Part shown: positions 34,649 to 47,159 of the stretch, in pieces
Numbering within the stretch: position 1 is the stretch's first letter
Layout: every line of letters begins with the position of its first letter
Assembly (NCBI GenBank): GCA_950295325.1
Contig: OX485807.1
Location: 42,686,440-42,750,439, forward strand
DNA: 64,000 bases
Source: Polytrichum commune
Lineage: Eukaryota > Streptophyta > Polytrichopsida > Polytrichales > Polytrichaceae
Direction: 5' to 3'
Notes under the pieces: generated by a model
Databases searched by the model: none
Seen by the model: the letters and a program-made list of their open reading frames with translations, nothing else
What the model was told of the DNA's origin: nothing
Program-made: the position numbers and the translations under genes

Positions 34649-36454
34649 TTTTCAAGGAGGAAGCCTGTGTTCTCTTGCGAAATCAAGGAGAAAGCTTGTT
34701 CACTTCAAATGTCAGAGTTTCTCAAATTGCAGCCTGATGAGTTTATGTGGTTTTGCTACAATAGGACACAATTCAACTCTGCCAGGGGAAAGATAATGCC
34801 AAAAGATGACACGCTAATTTTATAAACAGCACAAATGAAGATACCGACTCTCAATTCTACAAACAAACTCGTGTCTTACAACCCTATCAACATAAAATTA
34901 GTCTCTCACAGAACGAACTATGCAGACATATAGACCTAACCCTTTGCCTTCCCCTCCAAGCTTCTCCCAAAAGTCTAACACCATCCTTGTATCCGCCCAA
35001 AAAATCCTAGCTCAACAACCGAGAAAGGGCAACAGGAAAAGTAAAAGTGGAGGATGGTTTGTTAATATTCAAGGATCATTGCCTCCTATTACCGTTGCAA
35101 TCATAGAGGTGCACAAGAGCATCTATCGTCTTGATGAGATTGAGTGAACACATACATAAGTATTACACTCATCGGCTCACATTGCATCAACTCCCTTGTG
35201 AAGAAATGAGTGAGGTCTGTGATTCCCTACATTCTAAGGTTTTGAGCATTAGTAGGATTCCATAACCATGCAGGATGTTTTATAATGGTTCGTGAGTATT
35301 CCAGGATCGTTACTTCCTATTGCCGTTGCTGTGGTCGAAGTACGCAAGAGCATTCATCGTATTGTGATTGCGGGAACACATACATCATAAGCACTAAACT
35401 CATCAGCTCACATTGTTAAGACTCCGTTGTGAAGTGAGTAGGGTTTGCGAATCCCTATATTTTGAGGGCTTGAACCAGTTAGTGAGGTTTAATAACAATG
35501 GAGGATGTTGTTGTATGATGGTTCGTGAGTCATCCAGGATCGTTGCTTCCTATTGCCGTTACGACGATCGAAGTGCGCAAGAGCATCCTTCGTATTGAGA
35601 CTGCGAGAACACACCACATAAGCACTAAACTCTTCTGCTCACATTGTTACAACTCCGTTTTGAGGTAAGTTAGTGAATCCCTAAAGTCTGGGAGTAGTTC
35701 GAACTTCGGAGCAGTTATTAGGGTTTAAGTCAATTTTTCCCATAAAACTCCGAGTCAGTTGTTAATTCCAGTGGGCAAGTCTTAATTGGTTCTTATTCAT
35801 CCACCTCTCGTTAAGATTACTGTATTTTAGTTCCTGTCTCCAAAACAGGACGAATGACTTACAACGGCTGTGTCATCCACCTCCGACACTTATGGACTAA
35901 TTTATTCATAAAAGTCCAAGAATCCTTCCCGGGGAGAGAGATTTTCGAAGAGTTTGTGGACTTTGGGATCCCCTGTTGCACCAAGTGTTCAGTGTATCGA
36001 CGTGGTTCATTCTCACAGCGAAAAGTTTTACACATCGACATGGTCGCCGTACTGAAAGAGATTTTCTTCGTGTAGGTTAATGTCAGCTTGCCACATTGCC
36101 ACATAATTTATATGCGAGAATCCAAGAATGATGATGGTGAGGCCAACCACTTGGAGCGTTTATGGATTATACCTTCTTCTCCCGGTGATGATGAGATAGG
36201 TGGGGACACACAGGGGAGGCTCGAAGGGTAAGCAAGCCCTAGCGTCCATTTCATTCCCAAGTTGCACTTGGTATCCCACTTGCAATCAAACACACACATT
36301 CAATTGCAGGTTAGGTGCTCCTGGCACAAGAAGCTGAAATTTCATTCCTGGACAAAAGAGGCGTTCCCTTAGATTCTATACCCATGCCTGTGAATCAAAT
36401 TGGCTAACTGCAACTACAAATTGCGGTCAGAAGCTTCGGTGAACGAATTAGAGG
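34649..36454. promoter_or_regulatory. Divergent intergenic region between MBD4-like and COX6b
   Basis: This 1.8-kb interval separates the two start codons and must hold both promoters and 5' UTRs. No unambiguous TATA box could be assigned. Much of it is the three-copy tandem repeat at 35073-35735. A bidirectional promoter is possible but not shown by sequence alone. Confidence 0.5.
35073..35735 (+). repeat. Three-copy tandem repeat, period about 232 bp
   Basis: Units start with GGATC at 35073, 35304 and 35537. Each holds 'cctattgccgtt', '(g/c)gcaagagcat..(c/t)atcgt', 'gaacacatacat', 'cactaaactcat..gctcacattg' and '(c/t)tccgttgtgaag'. Units 2 and 3 are more alike than either is to unit 1. The start of every unit can be read open in the same frame (GSLxPIxVxxxEVxKSI), but stops follow and no gene is assigned. 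Confidence 0.85.
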
Positions 36455-38761
36455 ATGGGAGGGGTAAGCATCAAAAGCTTTATCTCTCTTCGCAATCCCG
36501 CACAAACCTTGTACAGATCAAAAATTCAACAAACCTTACATTAGAGGTTTCTTGAATTTCTGGGATTGAATAGGGATTGAGACTCTCATAGCTCAAGAAA
36601 GTATGAGGACTCTTGGATGTCAGGCTCATCCTTAAGTTTATTGCACAGAAGCTCACCTGGAAGCTATAAGCTTATATGTGGGATGGAGTCATCAGCTGTA
36701 GCTCTTCTTATAACCTTCAATCGATTCCAGCTTCACAGCTTTCAGTGATTAGACCTAATTCATTGCAAAGACTCAAGGAGCTCACACATTGCAATATGAT
36801 CCCGGCCATCCTAAAATGACCCAACTGGATCATCTGAACACCAAAAACTCAACATAATATTTTTAAACAACCCGCATGAGTAGCCAATTTAGGTTCTGGT
36901 GCAGATGGAATAATTCTTAGGGTATTCCCTAAGAATGATTCCATTCGGGACGCACTTCTTTAATTGAATCTTGGTAGATAGAAGAAGGTTGTGTGTCCGA
37001 AGATAGGCAACAATAATGAGGTCATGAAAGCTTAATTCCACTTCACTATGCTCGATTAAATTCATGCATGTACTTACTCAAGGACCTTGATTCTTGAACA
37101 TTTTTTTCTTCAAGCTAGAATAGAAAGAGAGTGTCCTTACACATGCATGCTTAGGAATGCTATGAAGGCAGACCATAGCCGAAATTGTTCAGTTTACAGT
37201 CTCGTAATGTCACTCCAGATGCTGTTCTATTCAGAGTGTATTGTAACAAGCTTCGCCGAACTCTTATATACATCTTCAAGTATTAAGCTGATGAAATGCC
37301 ATCCGTGAACTGTTGACAGAACGTGTTGTGATGGATTTGTACTGCAGGGCGACGATGAGTGTGCACCGAAGAAGAAAGGCATATCGGTATCCTACTCAGA
37401 AATAAATCTATATACATCACCATTTGAAGCTGATATTTAAGCTCTATGTTGTTCATGTAGATTCTTTCTATTCAATTCACAGGTTTACTCATGATGCTCA
37501 GAAATTTAGCTCTTGGATAATACTAAAAACATGGTCTCCACATTCTTGTGTTCGTCAAAAATGACCCAAGAAATTGTGGCCTCTTCAGACTGATGATTTG
37601 AAGACTGCTCCAATGGATTGGCGGTTTCCAACTACTGTTCAAACCAAACACTGCTACACAAACTACAATGAATTCCACAAGTAAGTAACCCTTCCACCCC
37701 TACCATGTCTGCTCATGTTACTTTTCAGGTTATGATAGAATCACAGATTTCCTTAGTTATATTCAAAAAACAGATATCATGTCGGTGACTTGTTAGATAA
37801 CTCTGCACAATCATTGTTTGCAGGTGTGCTGCAGAGAAAGGCGAAGGAGCTAAAGAGTGTCAAAAGTATGCCAAATGGTACCGGTCATTGTGTCCTGGTG
37901 AATGGGTACTCCTCTGAACCTGAAAATCAACCCTCCAAAACTTGCAAATCTTGAAACAAAACCCGGATTCTATGCTGGTTATCTTCATCAAATGTAGGCA
38001 TTTGGATGCATTTACATCAATACGACGCTCGTACATCTTACCAAGATTTACTCCTTGAAACCTGCTGCAATTCTGCAAATTGGTGGATGTAAAATCATAT
38101 GCTTCCCTCCACTTGCTTCAACTGAACATGACTTGAATTGGAGTGAGGTCGTTCTTGATCCTTTGAAGTCATTCGACTTTTAAGGCCATTGCAAGCTCCC
38201 TTGTGTTGCTCAGAAGTACCATAGCAACGACCCCAGTTTGTGAGTAAGTAATATAAACAACAAAAATATGAAAACACGCAAAATCTTCGAGCCATGACAA
38301 TGAAATTCTGAAATTAATAAACCTGTGACCTGGGAGCAACAAACTTAACGCAATATCATGCTATCCCCATCATTTTTAAAGGACGCTTCCACTACCTTTC
38401 TCGAACCAGTGATGAAATTCTTGAAAAGCTTGAAAGAGGCCTTATGAACTGCTTTCATATTTTATGGGTAAATATTTTTTGTCGCTTGAGTGATGAACTA
38501 ACCTCACTCCTACTGTATATATGGTATATGGTACCCAGTAATGAGCAGATGATTCCTCCAAAAGATCAGACTGAGGGTCTTGTGTGTGAGTTTTCTGAAG
38601 AAGTATAGTTTTGCATTGTCCAGCTATGTATATATACATAAGTTAGACCACTTGTTGAAAATTCCAGACAAGAGCTGAGAGAAATTTGTGTCTGTCACGA
38701 TGAGTAGATTGAGAAGTGGAATGAAGAAAGAGCAAATGGCACATTCCCTGGCCGTTACTGA
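36455..38761 (+). CDS. COX6B: Cytochrome c oxidase subunit 6b (COX6B)
   Basis: Predicted exons 36455-36463, 37348-37386, 37589-37680, 37824-37905 and 38708-38761 give 91 residues. COX6B sits on the intermembrane-space side of mitochondrial complex IV and helps hold the dimer; it is imported by the MIA40 disulfide relay. The last three exons are firm: TAPMDWRFPTTVQTKHCYTN, then a CX9C pair (C38-C48) and a CX10C pair (C59-C70), SLCPGEW, and the C-terminus WNEERANGTFPGRY, against GTFPGPL in many relatives. The second exon (GDDECAPKKKGIS) is in phase but not conserved. The first is a 9-nt exon (ATGGGAGGG before GTAAGC), chosen because it gives a start in phase with a strong donor; it is the weakest part. 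The short acidic N-terminus lacks a cleavable presequence, as expected for this family. Confidence 0.85.
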
Positions 38762-39037
38762 GGAGACAATTTAATGCTCAAGCATGTGCTCGGGAAATAT
38801 GAACTTGCTGCAGTGCACACGAGATGTCAATGCTTGAGATTTTGTTCTTGGAATTTCATGACGAAACTCTACTCATGGAAGATTTGCCATGGAAAATTCA
38901 AGCAGCGTTCCTTTCTCTGGAAATCATTTTGCCAAGTTCCAGTTTCACAGCAACAACTCCAGAGGACACATAACTTTACATTCAAAGAGGGATTTGACAT
39001 TTCTGTCTGTGTTGAAATGCTCCACAAAATATGATAG

Positions 39038-39165
39038 TTAGTGTCACCAACTCTAATTGTCTTGCTTGATATTAATTATCAACCACTGTGTATTTCACCA
39101 ACACTAAACGCTGACACAACATTATGTGTCATTTCATATTAAAATTTTGGGGGATTATAGTTCTC
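39038..39165 (+). repeat. MITE-like repeat 'TAGTGTCACC', copy 2
   Basis: It shares 'tctaattgtcttgctt(g)atat', 'accaacactaaacg', 'caacattatgtgtcatt' and 'ttttgggggattatag' in order with 42267-42402. It begins about 280 bp after the COX6b stop. Confidence 0.6.
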
Positions 39166-39169
39166 TAGT

Positions 39170-40700
39170 GCTGCAATTACTGTCAGTTACCAAGTGATTT
39201 TTCATCCAAATTTCAATCCTCCATGACAACATTCCACCACAAGTCGCTGGCAAGAGAAGGTAAGGAATTGGCCAATGGATGAACTCATCCATCCTCCATG
39301 ACAATATTTGTTCACTTATTCATAAGATGTGTCATCCGAAAAGTTCCCAGAGTGACATAAAATACCATATGACACTAAACACCATCTTTAGTGTAGCTCC
39401 TTATTAGAACCCAAGGGCTCAAGTGCCCTTAAATAAAGGTCTTTGAGTTCTTGCTTTCAATGAATACTTGAACCTCACGTTAACCACTTAAAGCCTCACT
39501 TTCTAATTTGCATTGAAAACTCACAAGTAGAGGGAACAAAAACAACAAAAAAACAAAGGTCCCCACATTTAGACAACGAAACCTCCTTCGATAAAACCAA
39601 CATTCGATGTCTTCTTTCGAATAACACATTCAATCTAAATGTAGGCATATCCAGGAATATTTTGTGGAATACTGTCAGTCCCACATAACACTATTATAAA
39701 TCTGAATAATATTATGCATTAAGTCCAGTCACGTGTACTTTTATCATATTGTACATGTGTGTGAAAATCTATTCGTTGTTTTTGGAGATGATTTGTATTT
39801 CTACGATTCAATTTGTCATTGCAAGCTTATAAACTCGTATAAAATGCAAATCCTCATGCCCACTTTACGCCACATGTCCCCAACATCAGCCAAAGTGGCA
39901 GCCTTTCCCATGCTCACAAGTGCCAAATGTCAATCACATGCAAAAGTCCTTTTTGAATGTCAACTTTACGTTCAACTTTTTTCCATCAAATTAACTATAG
40001 CATGCATTGAGGGACATTAGCACAAGGTAAGCTTAAGCTTGATCACTTCAAGATTTGCTTAATTTGCTCGGAATTTGAATGGATTCATAAAATGTTTCCG
40101 GTAGCGTCTAGTTAGATGGATCCATTTTGAGGATCCAAAATTTGAAATTAACATAACCCACAATTTACCAACAAGTTCTACAAAAGTTTGTTTCTCATTT
40201 TTTGATCATGTGTTGTGAATAGGGATGCATATTTTTTTTATTTAAAATTATGCATTTAAAATGTATTTTAAAATACTCAAAAAAAATTGAGTCATTCTTG
40301 ATCTTTTTTTTATTATAGATTCACTACTATAGTCGATCTAGGCCAATAGGGGGAATATAGACACGCGCAACTTCGCCAATTGTTCCATATTGCCATTGGT
40401 ATCTTCAAACTCAACGACAGTGGCTGAATCTAAAGCCTTGTCACACAAACTGACAAATATCGGAATACGGATTTCACATCGGGAGACGATCCAGACGCAA
40501 TCTTGGATCAGTACTTGGGTAGAGAAGAGCTCAAAGAACTAATCCCGGAAAAGGGGAATGTTTTCAACAACGGTTTGCCAAAGACCTCACGGATTGATGT
40601 CTTTGATGATTTTCAATCTTACAAAAACATTAAAAATGTATTTGAAATATTTTAAAATGTATTTTATAATGCCACCTCCGACCTCTAGAATAAAAATGCA
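39170..40700. other. Intergenic, no gene recognised
   Basis: A short palindromic 'gacactaaacaccatctttagtgt' near 39370 is a terminal piece of the TAGTGT repeat family. The rest is AT-rich without a supported exon. Confidence 0.5.
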
Positions 40701-40706
40701 ACACTA

Positions 40707-41193
40707 CAGTCCACCCTCGATAAATGTTACACTTATAATGTTAACTCACTATATTTGTTAACAAAATCGTACTCCCCTCATATTCCTAACTAGAATGTTA
40801 ACTATGTTAAATGTTAACAATAATTTACTCCCCTCTTTGTTAATTTGCCACTTATAAATGTTAACCTACGAAATACATCCAATATTGTGTGATGACATCC
40901 ATTACATTGACTCACAACCTTTCAAAGTGGCAAAAGCCACCAAATTTGACTTTTGTGATCAAATTATTCATTTGGACTATATTGACTCTTATTTTGTTTC
41001 ATAAAAATAAAAGATTGATTTGATACACATATTTTATTTATGATAATTTTGCAAAACTCTCCCTCCATAATTGTAATGAATTTATATTTGTTAAGCATTC
41101 AAAAAGCTCCCTTTATAACTGTTACAATGTTAACTCACTGTAAATGTTAGGAAAATTTTACTCCAGAGCCTAACAATTATAGAGGGTGGACTG
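40707..41193. mobile_element. Pogo/Emigrant-like MITE, 487 bp
   Basis: The left end is CAGTCCACCCTCGATAAATG and the inverted right end is CAGTCCACCCTCTATAATTG. A TA lies on each side (40705-40706, 41194-41195). CAGT..ACC(C)TCTATAA ends with a TA duplication are typical of plant pogo-derived MITEs such as Emigrant. The interior is AT-rich, with repeated 'aatgttaac', and no transposase. Confidence 0.8.
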
Positions 41194-41369
41194 TACTTGT
41201 GAAGCGAATTGACATCTTTCATTGTTAAGCTTAGTAGACGTGAGACACTAAAGCCTAGGGTGAAGCAAAGGTTGCAAATGGTTCAAAACCGGACTTGGTT
41301 GAAAAGCTTTGTGGTTTTTTCTATACAATATGGTTTTCATGGCAATGTAGTTATTCGTAAAAGCAAAGT

Positions 41370-41600
41370 AGATGAAACCATGGGTTTAGTCCCAAACCAT
41401 GAGTTTTTATGAGAATTAACACAAAGTCACCCTAGGTTTCTTAATGCTTAAGTTGTCATACACAAAGAATGGTATTGGGCTATTAAAAATTGGTTGTCTA
41501 GCTTGTCCTACAAGATGGGTGGGTCAAGCTAGCCTTGCATAGGCCAATCCAGGATTTAGGACAGTGGGTTTCATGCACATACCTTATTTTAGTTCCTAGA
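41370..41600 (+). repeat. Dispersed segment shared (inverted) with 26380-26590
   Basis: See the partner entry: ordered shared words include 'gtcccaaaccatgagttttt', 'ctagcttgtcctac' and 'caagctagcc(t)tgcatagg'. Confidence 0.6.
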
Positions 41601-42266
41601 ATCCTCTGAAAGTTTAAGAGGTGGAAGGGGAGGGGGGTCCCAAATGTTTCACCCAACTTTTAGAATGTAGTACAGAGGTCTTAAAGCGACACTTCAAGAA
41701 ACTTTTGCTACTTCAAGAAGGTTAAGTAGCTTGGAAAGTTTTTTATAAAAAAAATCCATAGATTAACATATCTATGCAAAGTCTACAAAATAGACTTCAA
41801 AAATAGTATATTCATATCCAGACTATATATAGATATTTGCAAAGTCATCTTAAGGAAAGAGTCTTTTACTCTCCGCTAAGGGGGGGGGGGTCCTATTGAT
41901 GTTGGATTGCTAAGTAAGAGTCATCACGTACAAAATCAACCTTATTAGGGGTGAGGATCTTATATTAAATGAAGGTGTTGTCCCCTTTTTATGGACCACT
42001 TCTAACACCGCCTTCCCAATTAGCCATTGTGATTTTGCATCATTGAGGTGCTATGAATGGGCCTTGTGTGGTCATGGGCAAGGTGGATCTACATCGTCGA
42101 TCCACATAAGCCCATCCAATGGCCTCAGTCAACCTACATGGCGACTACCCTATGGGGCCCACTATCACCAAGGCACCAGTTGAGCATGTACACATGAATA
42201 TGGGAACCCCATAATACATTTGGTGTCAAGGCTCCGTATCCAAGTTACTAATAAATACTACTTACC

Positions 42267-42402
42267 ACACTAAAAACGGTATTTAGTGTCACATATTCTA
42301 ATTGTCTTGCTCAATACTAATTGTAAGCCGCGGTATAGTGTCACCGACACTAAATGTTAACCCAACATTATTTGTCATTCCTTGTAGAAACTTTGGGGGG
42401 GT
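42267..42402 (+). repeat. MITE-like repeat 'TAGTGTCACC', copy 3
   Basis: It opens with 'cactaaaaacggtatttagtgt' and carries the same ordered blocks as 39038-39165, ending 'aactttgggggggttatagg'. Confidence 0.6.
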
Positions 42403-42409
42403 TATAGGT

Positions 42410-44835
42410 GCACCTCCCTTTATTATGTTTTTTTTATTGAATTTGTATCAATCTATAATTGTGAACACGTAGTCCAACTGACTATTTTTTAACACATGTC
42501 TTTTTGGTGTTCATTCTCAGGGCCAAACCCAACCCACATGTTTTTGAACAAAGGAAAACCCAACTGAGGGAAGTATGAAAGTATTGTCGAGACCAAAAAA
42601 TACAAGGAAAAAGATCGACAAAAGAATGTTGCCCGAAAACAAAAGTGGGTACATTTTTTAAAGGTTTTTAAACGGAAAATGTTGTATATGTGGGGATTAT
42701 AATACAATTTTATGTAATTATGAGTCCACCTCATGTAGGAATTGTGCTTCAAAAGTGACTAGAGGCGAATTGGAATTTGGAACAATTGGCATTGATGGTT
42801 CATTGGTCAGTAACATGGTGGAGATTTTCAATGATGACACAAATAAATGGTATATGGATAGACTATCAAGTTACAACCATCGCAAGGAGGGCGACTCCCC
42901 ATGATCAAATAACATAGAATTACAACACAATGGTAATTTCATTAGAGGCGTTACATTTCTTGATGAGAATATTTGGTTTGCTTGATATTAGGCATACATA
43001 TAGCTTATGTATTGTAGGTGACACTGAGTATGATACAATGATTTACTAATGTATGTGAACATTTTATGGTCACTGTTATGAATTGGTTGATTCCCCTATA
43101 GGTTTGTTGTTGATTCATCTCAAATGACGTTCATAAGACTTTCAGAGTCTGTACTTAGCTAATTCCAATGTCAAATAAACTTTAAAAAAAATTAACCTCC
43201 ATATTGCATATTATTCCAAGGCTTTATGTTGGGTGAATGATAGATACTCTCCTAGATATGATAAACTCCCCGCCTCCATTGGATCCATTTAACTTACATA
43301 TCTCACTTGAGCAACATAGACATAAGATTTTGAGATTTAGAAAAGAAAAATCCAATTACATGAAAGGGATTGTGTAATCACGATGATCAATTTCACCAAG
43401 CGGCAAGTTAAAGTTTGAGCATTTCTTAAGATTTCATGAGAAGGGACTTTCAATTGTCTAAGTCATAATTAACTAGTCCAAGCCCGAGACAATGTGGATA
43501 TGTACTAGTACGTGCTTTGTTGTTTACTCGTGAGTAGTATGTACTAGTAGCTCTATTGTTTAGCTAACCTAGCCACCTTGTTGCTAGTCAATAGATACCT
43601 TGTTGTAGTAAGGAATATTAAATAACTTATAACTTATAAAATTAGAGGCAAGTGCACTTATTGTGAGTACGAGTAGTAGCTAGGTGCTAAACAAGTTGTA
43701 TGGGTCACTATTGCCTTAGGTAGGAGAACAATTAAGTCAAAAAACACACAAAGAAAAGTATGTTGTGAATCTCAAATATCAGCAACTTAAAGTCTTAGTG
43801 TTGTTATGTTATCCCATGGGACATGGCATCTCTTTTATTTAGAAAGGGTGAGGGAGCATGAAGCTTAACAAGTTATGTTGGTCCTCTAGTCATCACGGTA
43901 CTATGAAAGCATGTTCAATCACATGTTGACCAAATAAAGTACACATTTTCCTTAAATTACAAATCCACTACTGATATTTGTAGTACTTAACCGATTCAAA
44001 TTACACCAATTCCCACTTTCAGCCACTAGGTATCGCTCTAATTTGTGCATGTTCGTTGGGGAGGGAGGGAATTCTTGCATAGGAGTGTACCTCTCTATTA
44101 TCCAACACAAAAGCCATGAAACAATATGCAATCCGGATGTTTCTGTTCTGAGTGAACAAGCTTCAAAAACCTCAAATCAATCTAGTTCAAGTCATTTGAG
44201 ATGAATCGACCACAAACGTATAGTGAGGATCAAGTTTTTATGTCAGGTGAATGAGAGGTACACATGTATGCGATACCCCCCCCCCCCCTCTTCTTTCCCT
44301 TTATTGGATGCTATCACTTTTCATTCTCATGGTTTGTAGTTTTGACTGGGCATCATATTGACATAGGTATTTGGAGAGAGGGAATTATTGTATACGAGCA
44401 TACCTCTTATCCACCCACCATAAAAACTAGACCCCCTATACGTATGTTGATGGTTCATCTCAAAATGGGCTCGAGTAGACTAATTGGGGATCTTTCAAAA
44501 CTAATTATGGTGTCAAGTCAATTAAGAAAAGTAATCTCCGCACTGCATTCTATCTCATGGCTTTTATGTTGGATGAATGAGAAGTACTACACTCATATAT
44601 GATGATTCCCTCTCTCTCCACCTATAAGGGCATGAGGGGTTAAACATTTTCTTAGGTGTGCTATAAACTCACATTTTAAGGTGTTTTGGAACTATTTTAA
44701 AGGATCGTCAAAGGATCATATCCATACGATTATAAGAAATGATAAGAAATAAAAAAATAAAAAACAACTTGTGGTCCTCCCACAATGAATAAATATTTTA
44801 AAACATTAAAACTCTATCATAATCACTTATAATAT

Positions 44836-44866
<31 letters not shown>

Positions 44867-45500
44867 AGTACACCCTAAGCTATGTAATGTCACCCTTCGT
44901 AATGTCACTCCCTCTCTTATATCCAAAACCCTAGGGAAAGGATGTGCTCAATTCAAATCTCCCTCCTTGTTGTCACATTTCACTCTCATATAAAATAATC
45001 CACCAAAGAATTCAAATCACACTCTTGCACGCATCACGTTGTCATCATTCTGTTTATTATCATCAGAGCAATGTTGACTTTGTGTTATTCCATAATGTCA
45101 CATGCTACATTAATTCTCGATTATCACACATCCATGTTAGCACTGCAAGCCTCCTTAATATCACGTGCACATTGGTTGCCGTAGGCGTGACATTAGGGAG
45201 GCTAGAGTGTGTTTGGAGTGAGCCTGCAACAATACTTTAAAGTAGTAGGTCCCACTTGGGAAAATATATCTCCACCTAGACTTGAGATTTGACAAGTGGA
45301 TATACTAATCCCTAGAATATACTCTTTTAGGGGTCCTTCAAAAACCCGGTGGCTGGCTGGCAAGCAAGAGCATGATTCCGTGTAATATACCCCCGCCGGG
45401 CATTGGGACCACATGCTTCACGTTTTGTTTTTGTCTTTTGTCTTTTGTCTTTTGTTTTTGTTTTTAAACAAATGGAATTCCATTTAATGAATGGGGAGAA
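42410..45500. other. Intergenic, no gene recognised
   Basis: AT-rich sequence with a poly(C) run at about 44276-44287 and a (CT)14 microsatellite at 44839-44866. 'ttgcatc..cttttatgttggatgaatgagaagtac' and related phrases recur near 44100, 44240 and 44560, so this part is locally repetitive. No supported exon was seen. Confidence 0.5.
44839..44866 (+). repeat. (CT)14 microsatellite
   Basis: An uninterrupted CT run. Confidence 0.9.
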
Positions 45501-45507
45501 TCGATTG

Positions 45508-45922
45508 GGGCCATTTCACACATGAGCCAAGAGCCATGACCATGAAGTTGTGGGAGCCCAAAAGAAAGTGTTCAAAGGCCGTCCAACACACCTCCAACAT
45601 CATGTAGTGTGGTCACGGACCCTCAAGTGTAGTGTGAAGTCATATGTGACCGGGCCCTCAACCAAATGCTATTTCAATGAATTTCTATTCATGTGGGTCT
45701 TTGCACATGATAAAAATAGAATAAATCAACGGTTGTGAGTGTTCGGAGTGCCATGGTCTCCCGGTTCTGTGTTGGGCCTACCTTCAAGAGGTGGTTTTTG
45801 ATAATTGTCCAAGTGACCATGGAGCATGATCCATTTGATGCCATGTAGGAACCCATGTAGACTTTTACATCCATCTTGCATTCACATACTCTGTTGGTCC
45901 CTCAAGTATACTGTGAAGCGAA
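45508..45922 (+). mobile_element. Tourist-like MITE, 'GGCCACTTCACAC' family, right end missing
   Basis: It aligns with 7619-8035 throughout ('gagcccaaaagaaagtg', 'caatgaatttctattcatg', 'ttacatccatcttgcattca', 'tgtgaagcgaa'), but the 85-bp right end with the inverted repeat is absent. It is a truncated copy. Confidence 0.7.
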
Positions 45923-46024
45923 TATATACTATATACCGGCCCATTTAATGGAATTTACATAATAGTCCGTTTATTTTATTAAGGTAAGGAAAACTAGAAG
46001 ATGTCAACAAGTAATTGGCTGGTC

Positions 46025-46484
46025 TTGGAAACATTGTTTGATACACTAAATACGAACGCATACACTAAATATCAATAACCCTATGAATGTAAGTAACATT
46101 AAATGTAAATCAAACACTAAATACCAACTATGGTAATATGTGGAGGTTACATGTTTTTTTTTTTAAATTAAAAAAAAAAATTATAGAGACAGAAGGTCGA
46201 CATGCCAACGCCAAAGCACATGAAGCAGTTGACCACTTGGCAAATTTTCCATCAAGTAGAGAGGAGATTTCACAGTCGGGATTCGATCTGCCAACCTCTT
46301 CCGGAGGTTACATGTTTGAATTTAGTGTTAATAAGGATTTGAAAGATAATAATAACAATGATAAAAGGATAATTCCAGCATATCTTCTAACACTAATTAT
46401 CCACAAATTGAAAGTTAGTGTTGAGGAGGGTAGGGTGGTAACAACACTAAATATAATCAAACACTAAATATCCTATTTAATGCA
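46025..46484 (-). mobile_element. MITE 'TACACTAAA' family, interrupted by a SINE-like insertion
   Basis: It is the reverse complement of 60018-60326 apart from an extra 161 bp. Shared blocks include 'caataaccctatgaatgtaa', 'tgaatttagtgttaataagg' and 'gtagggtggtaacaacact'. The extra piece is the insert at 46157-46302 plus one 15-bp target duplication. Confidence 0.75.
46157..46302 (-). mobile_element. SINE-like insertion with 15-bp target duplication
   Basis: A 146-bp insert lies between two copies of GGAGGTTACATGTTT (46142-46156 and 46303-46317). On the + strand it starts with a T run (a poly(A) tail on the minus strand), then 'gagacagaaggtcgacatgc' and 'caacgccaaagca', as in the GT47-intron copy. 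The distal end, on the minus strand, reads 'ggttggcagatcgaatcccg', which resembles a pol III B box. The A box is not present, so the copy may be 5'-truncated. The related MITE at 60018 shows the uninterrupted site. Confidence 0.8.
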
Positions 46485-46597
46485 AGTTCTTGGCCGATTG
46501 TGCCTAAAATCCTCCCCATGCATTGTTTCCCATTGCAAGCTTCACGTTTCTCACTGCTAAGATTACTGGTGGCGTGTAGTACCCAAGATGAAATTAA

Positions 46598-47156
46598 GGG
46601 GATGTTTACACCACGGATCATGAAGTTGTCCCAAGGCCCTGTAAGTTTTGTGATTGGCTGTTGAATTCGTCCCAGGACCACTTCGGTTTACACCAAGGAA
46701 AAATTTATCAAAGTGATCATGGAGTTCGACTCACATGTTTTAAGGCCTCCATTATCCACTCACATGGTCCAACGGGCTTTGCGGTGGGAGAGGCAAAAGA
46801 GGTGCTCTAGTAGAAAAAGACAAAGGGCCATGGCAGAGAAAGGTTGTTATAATAAAATTTTAATGAAATTTTTTTGGGGAGAAGAGAAGATGAAGACAAG
46901 AGAAGACAAGAGAATGGTCAAACTTCAACCACTTTCAAAACTACCCTCTTTGGACATATATTAAATAATTAAAAAAACACATTCATTTTTTGGTGCATGA
47001 TCCACATTCCTCTTAGTCCACATTCGGTTAAAACCTAGTAAGAGGCCCAAATGGTTTGTAAACTGATTTTGTAAAAAATTGGACCATGAAAGTCGGACCA
47101 TGAAAAATGGCCATTTTCCATGGTCCAACTTCATGGTCCATAGTGTAAATTGGCCC
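46598..47156. mobile_element. Tourist-like MITE, 559 bp
   Basis: TAA flanks both sides (46595-46597 and 47157-47159). The left end GGGGATGTTTACACCACGGA and the inverted right end GGGCCAATTTACACTATGGA both continue into 'catgaagttg'. The internal 83-residue frame has no recognised domain. Confidence 0.7.
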
Positions 47157-47159
47157 TAA

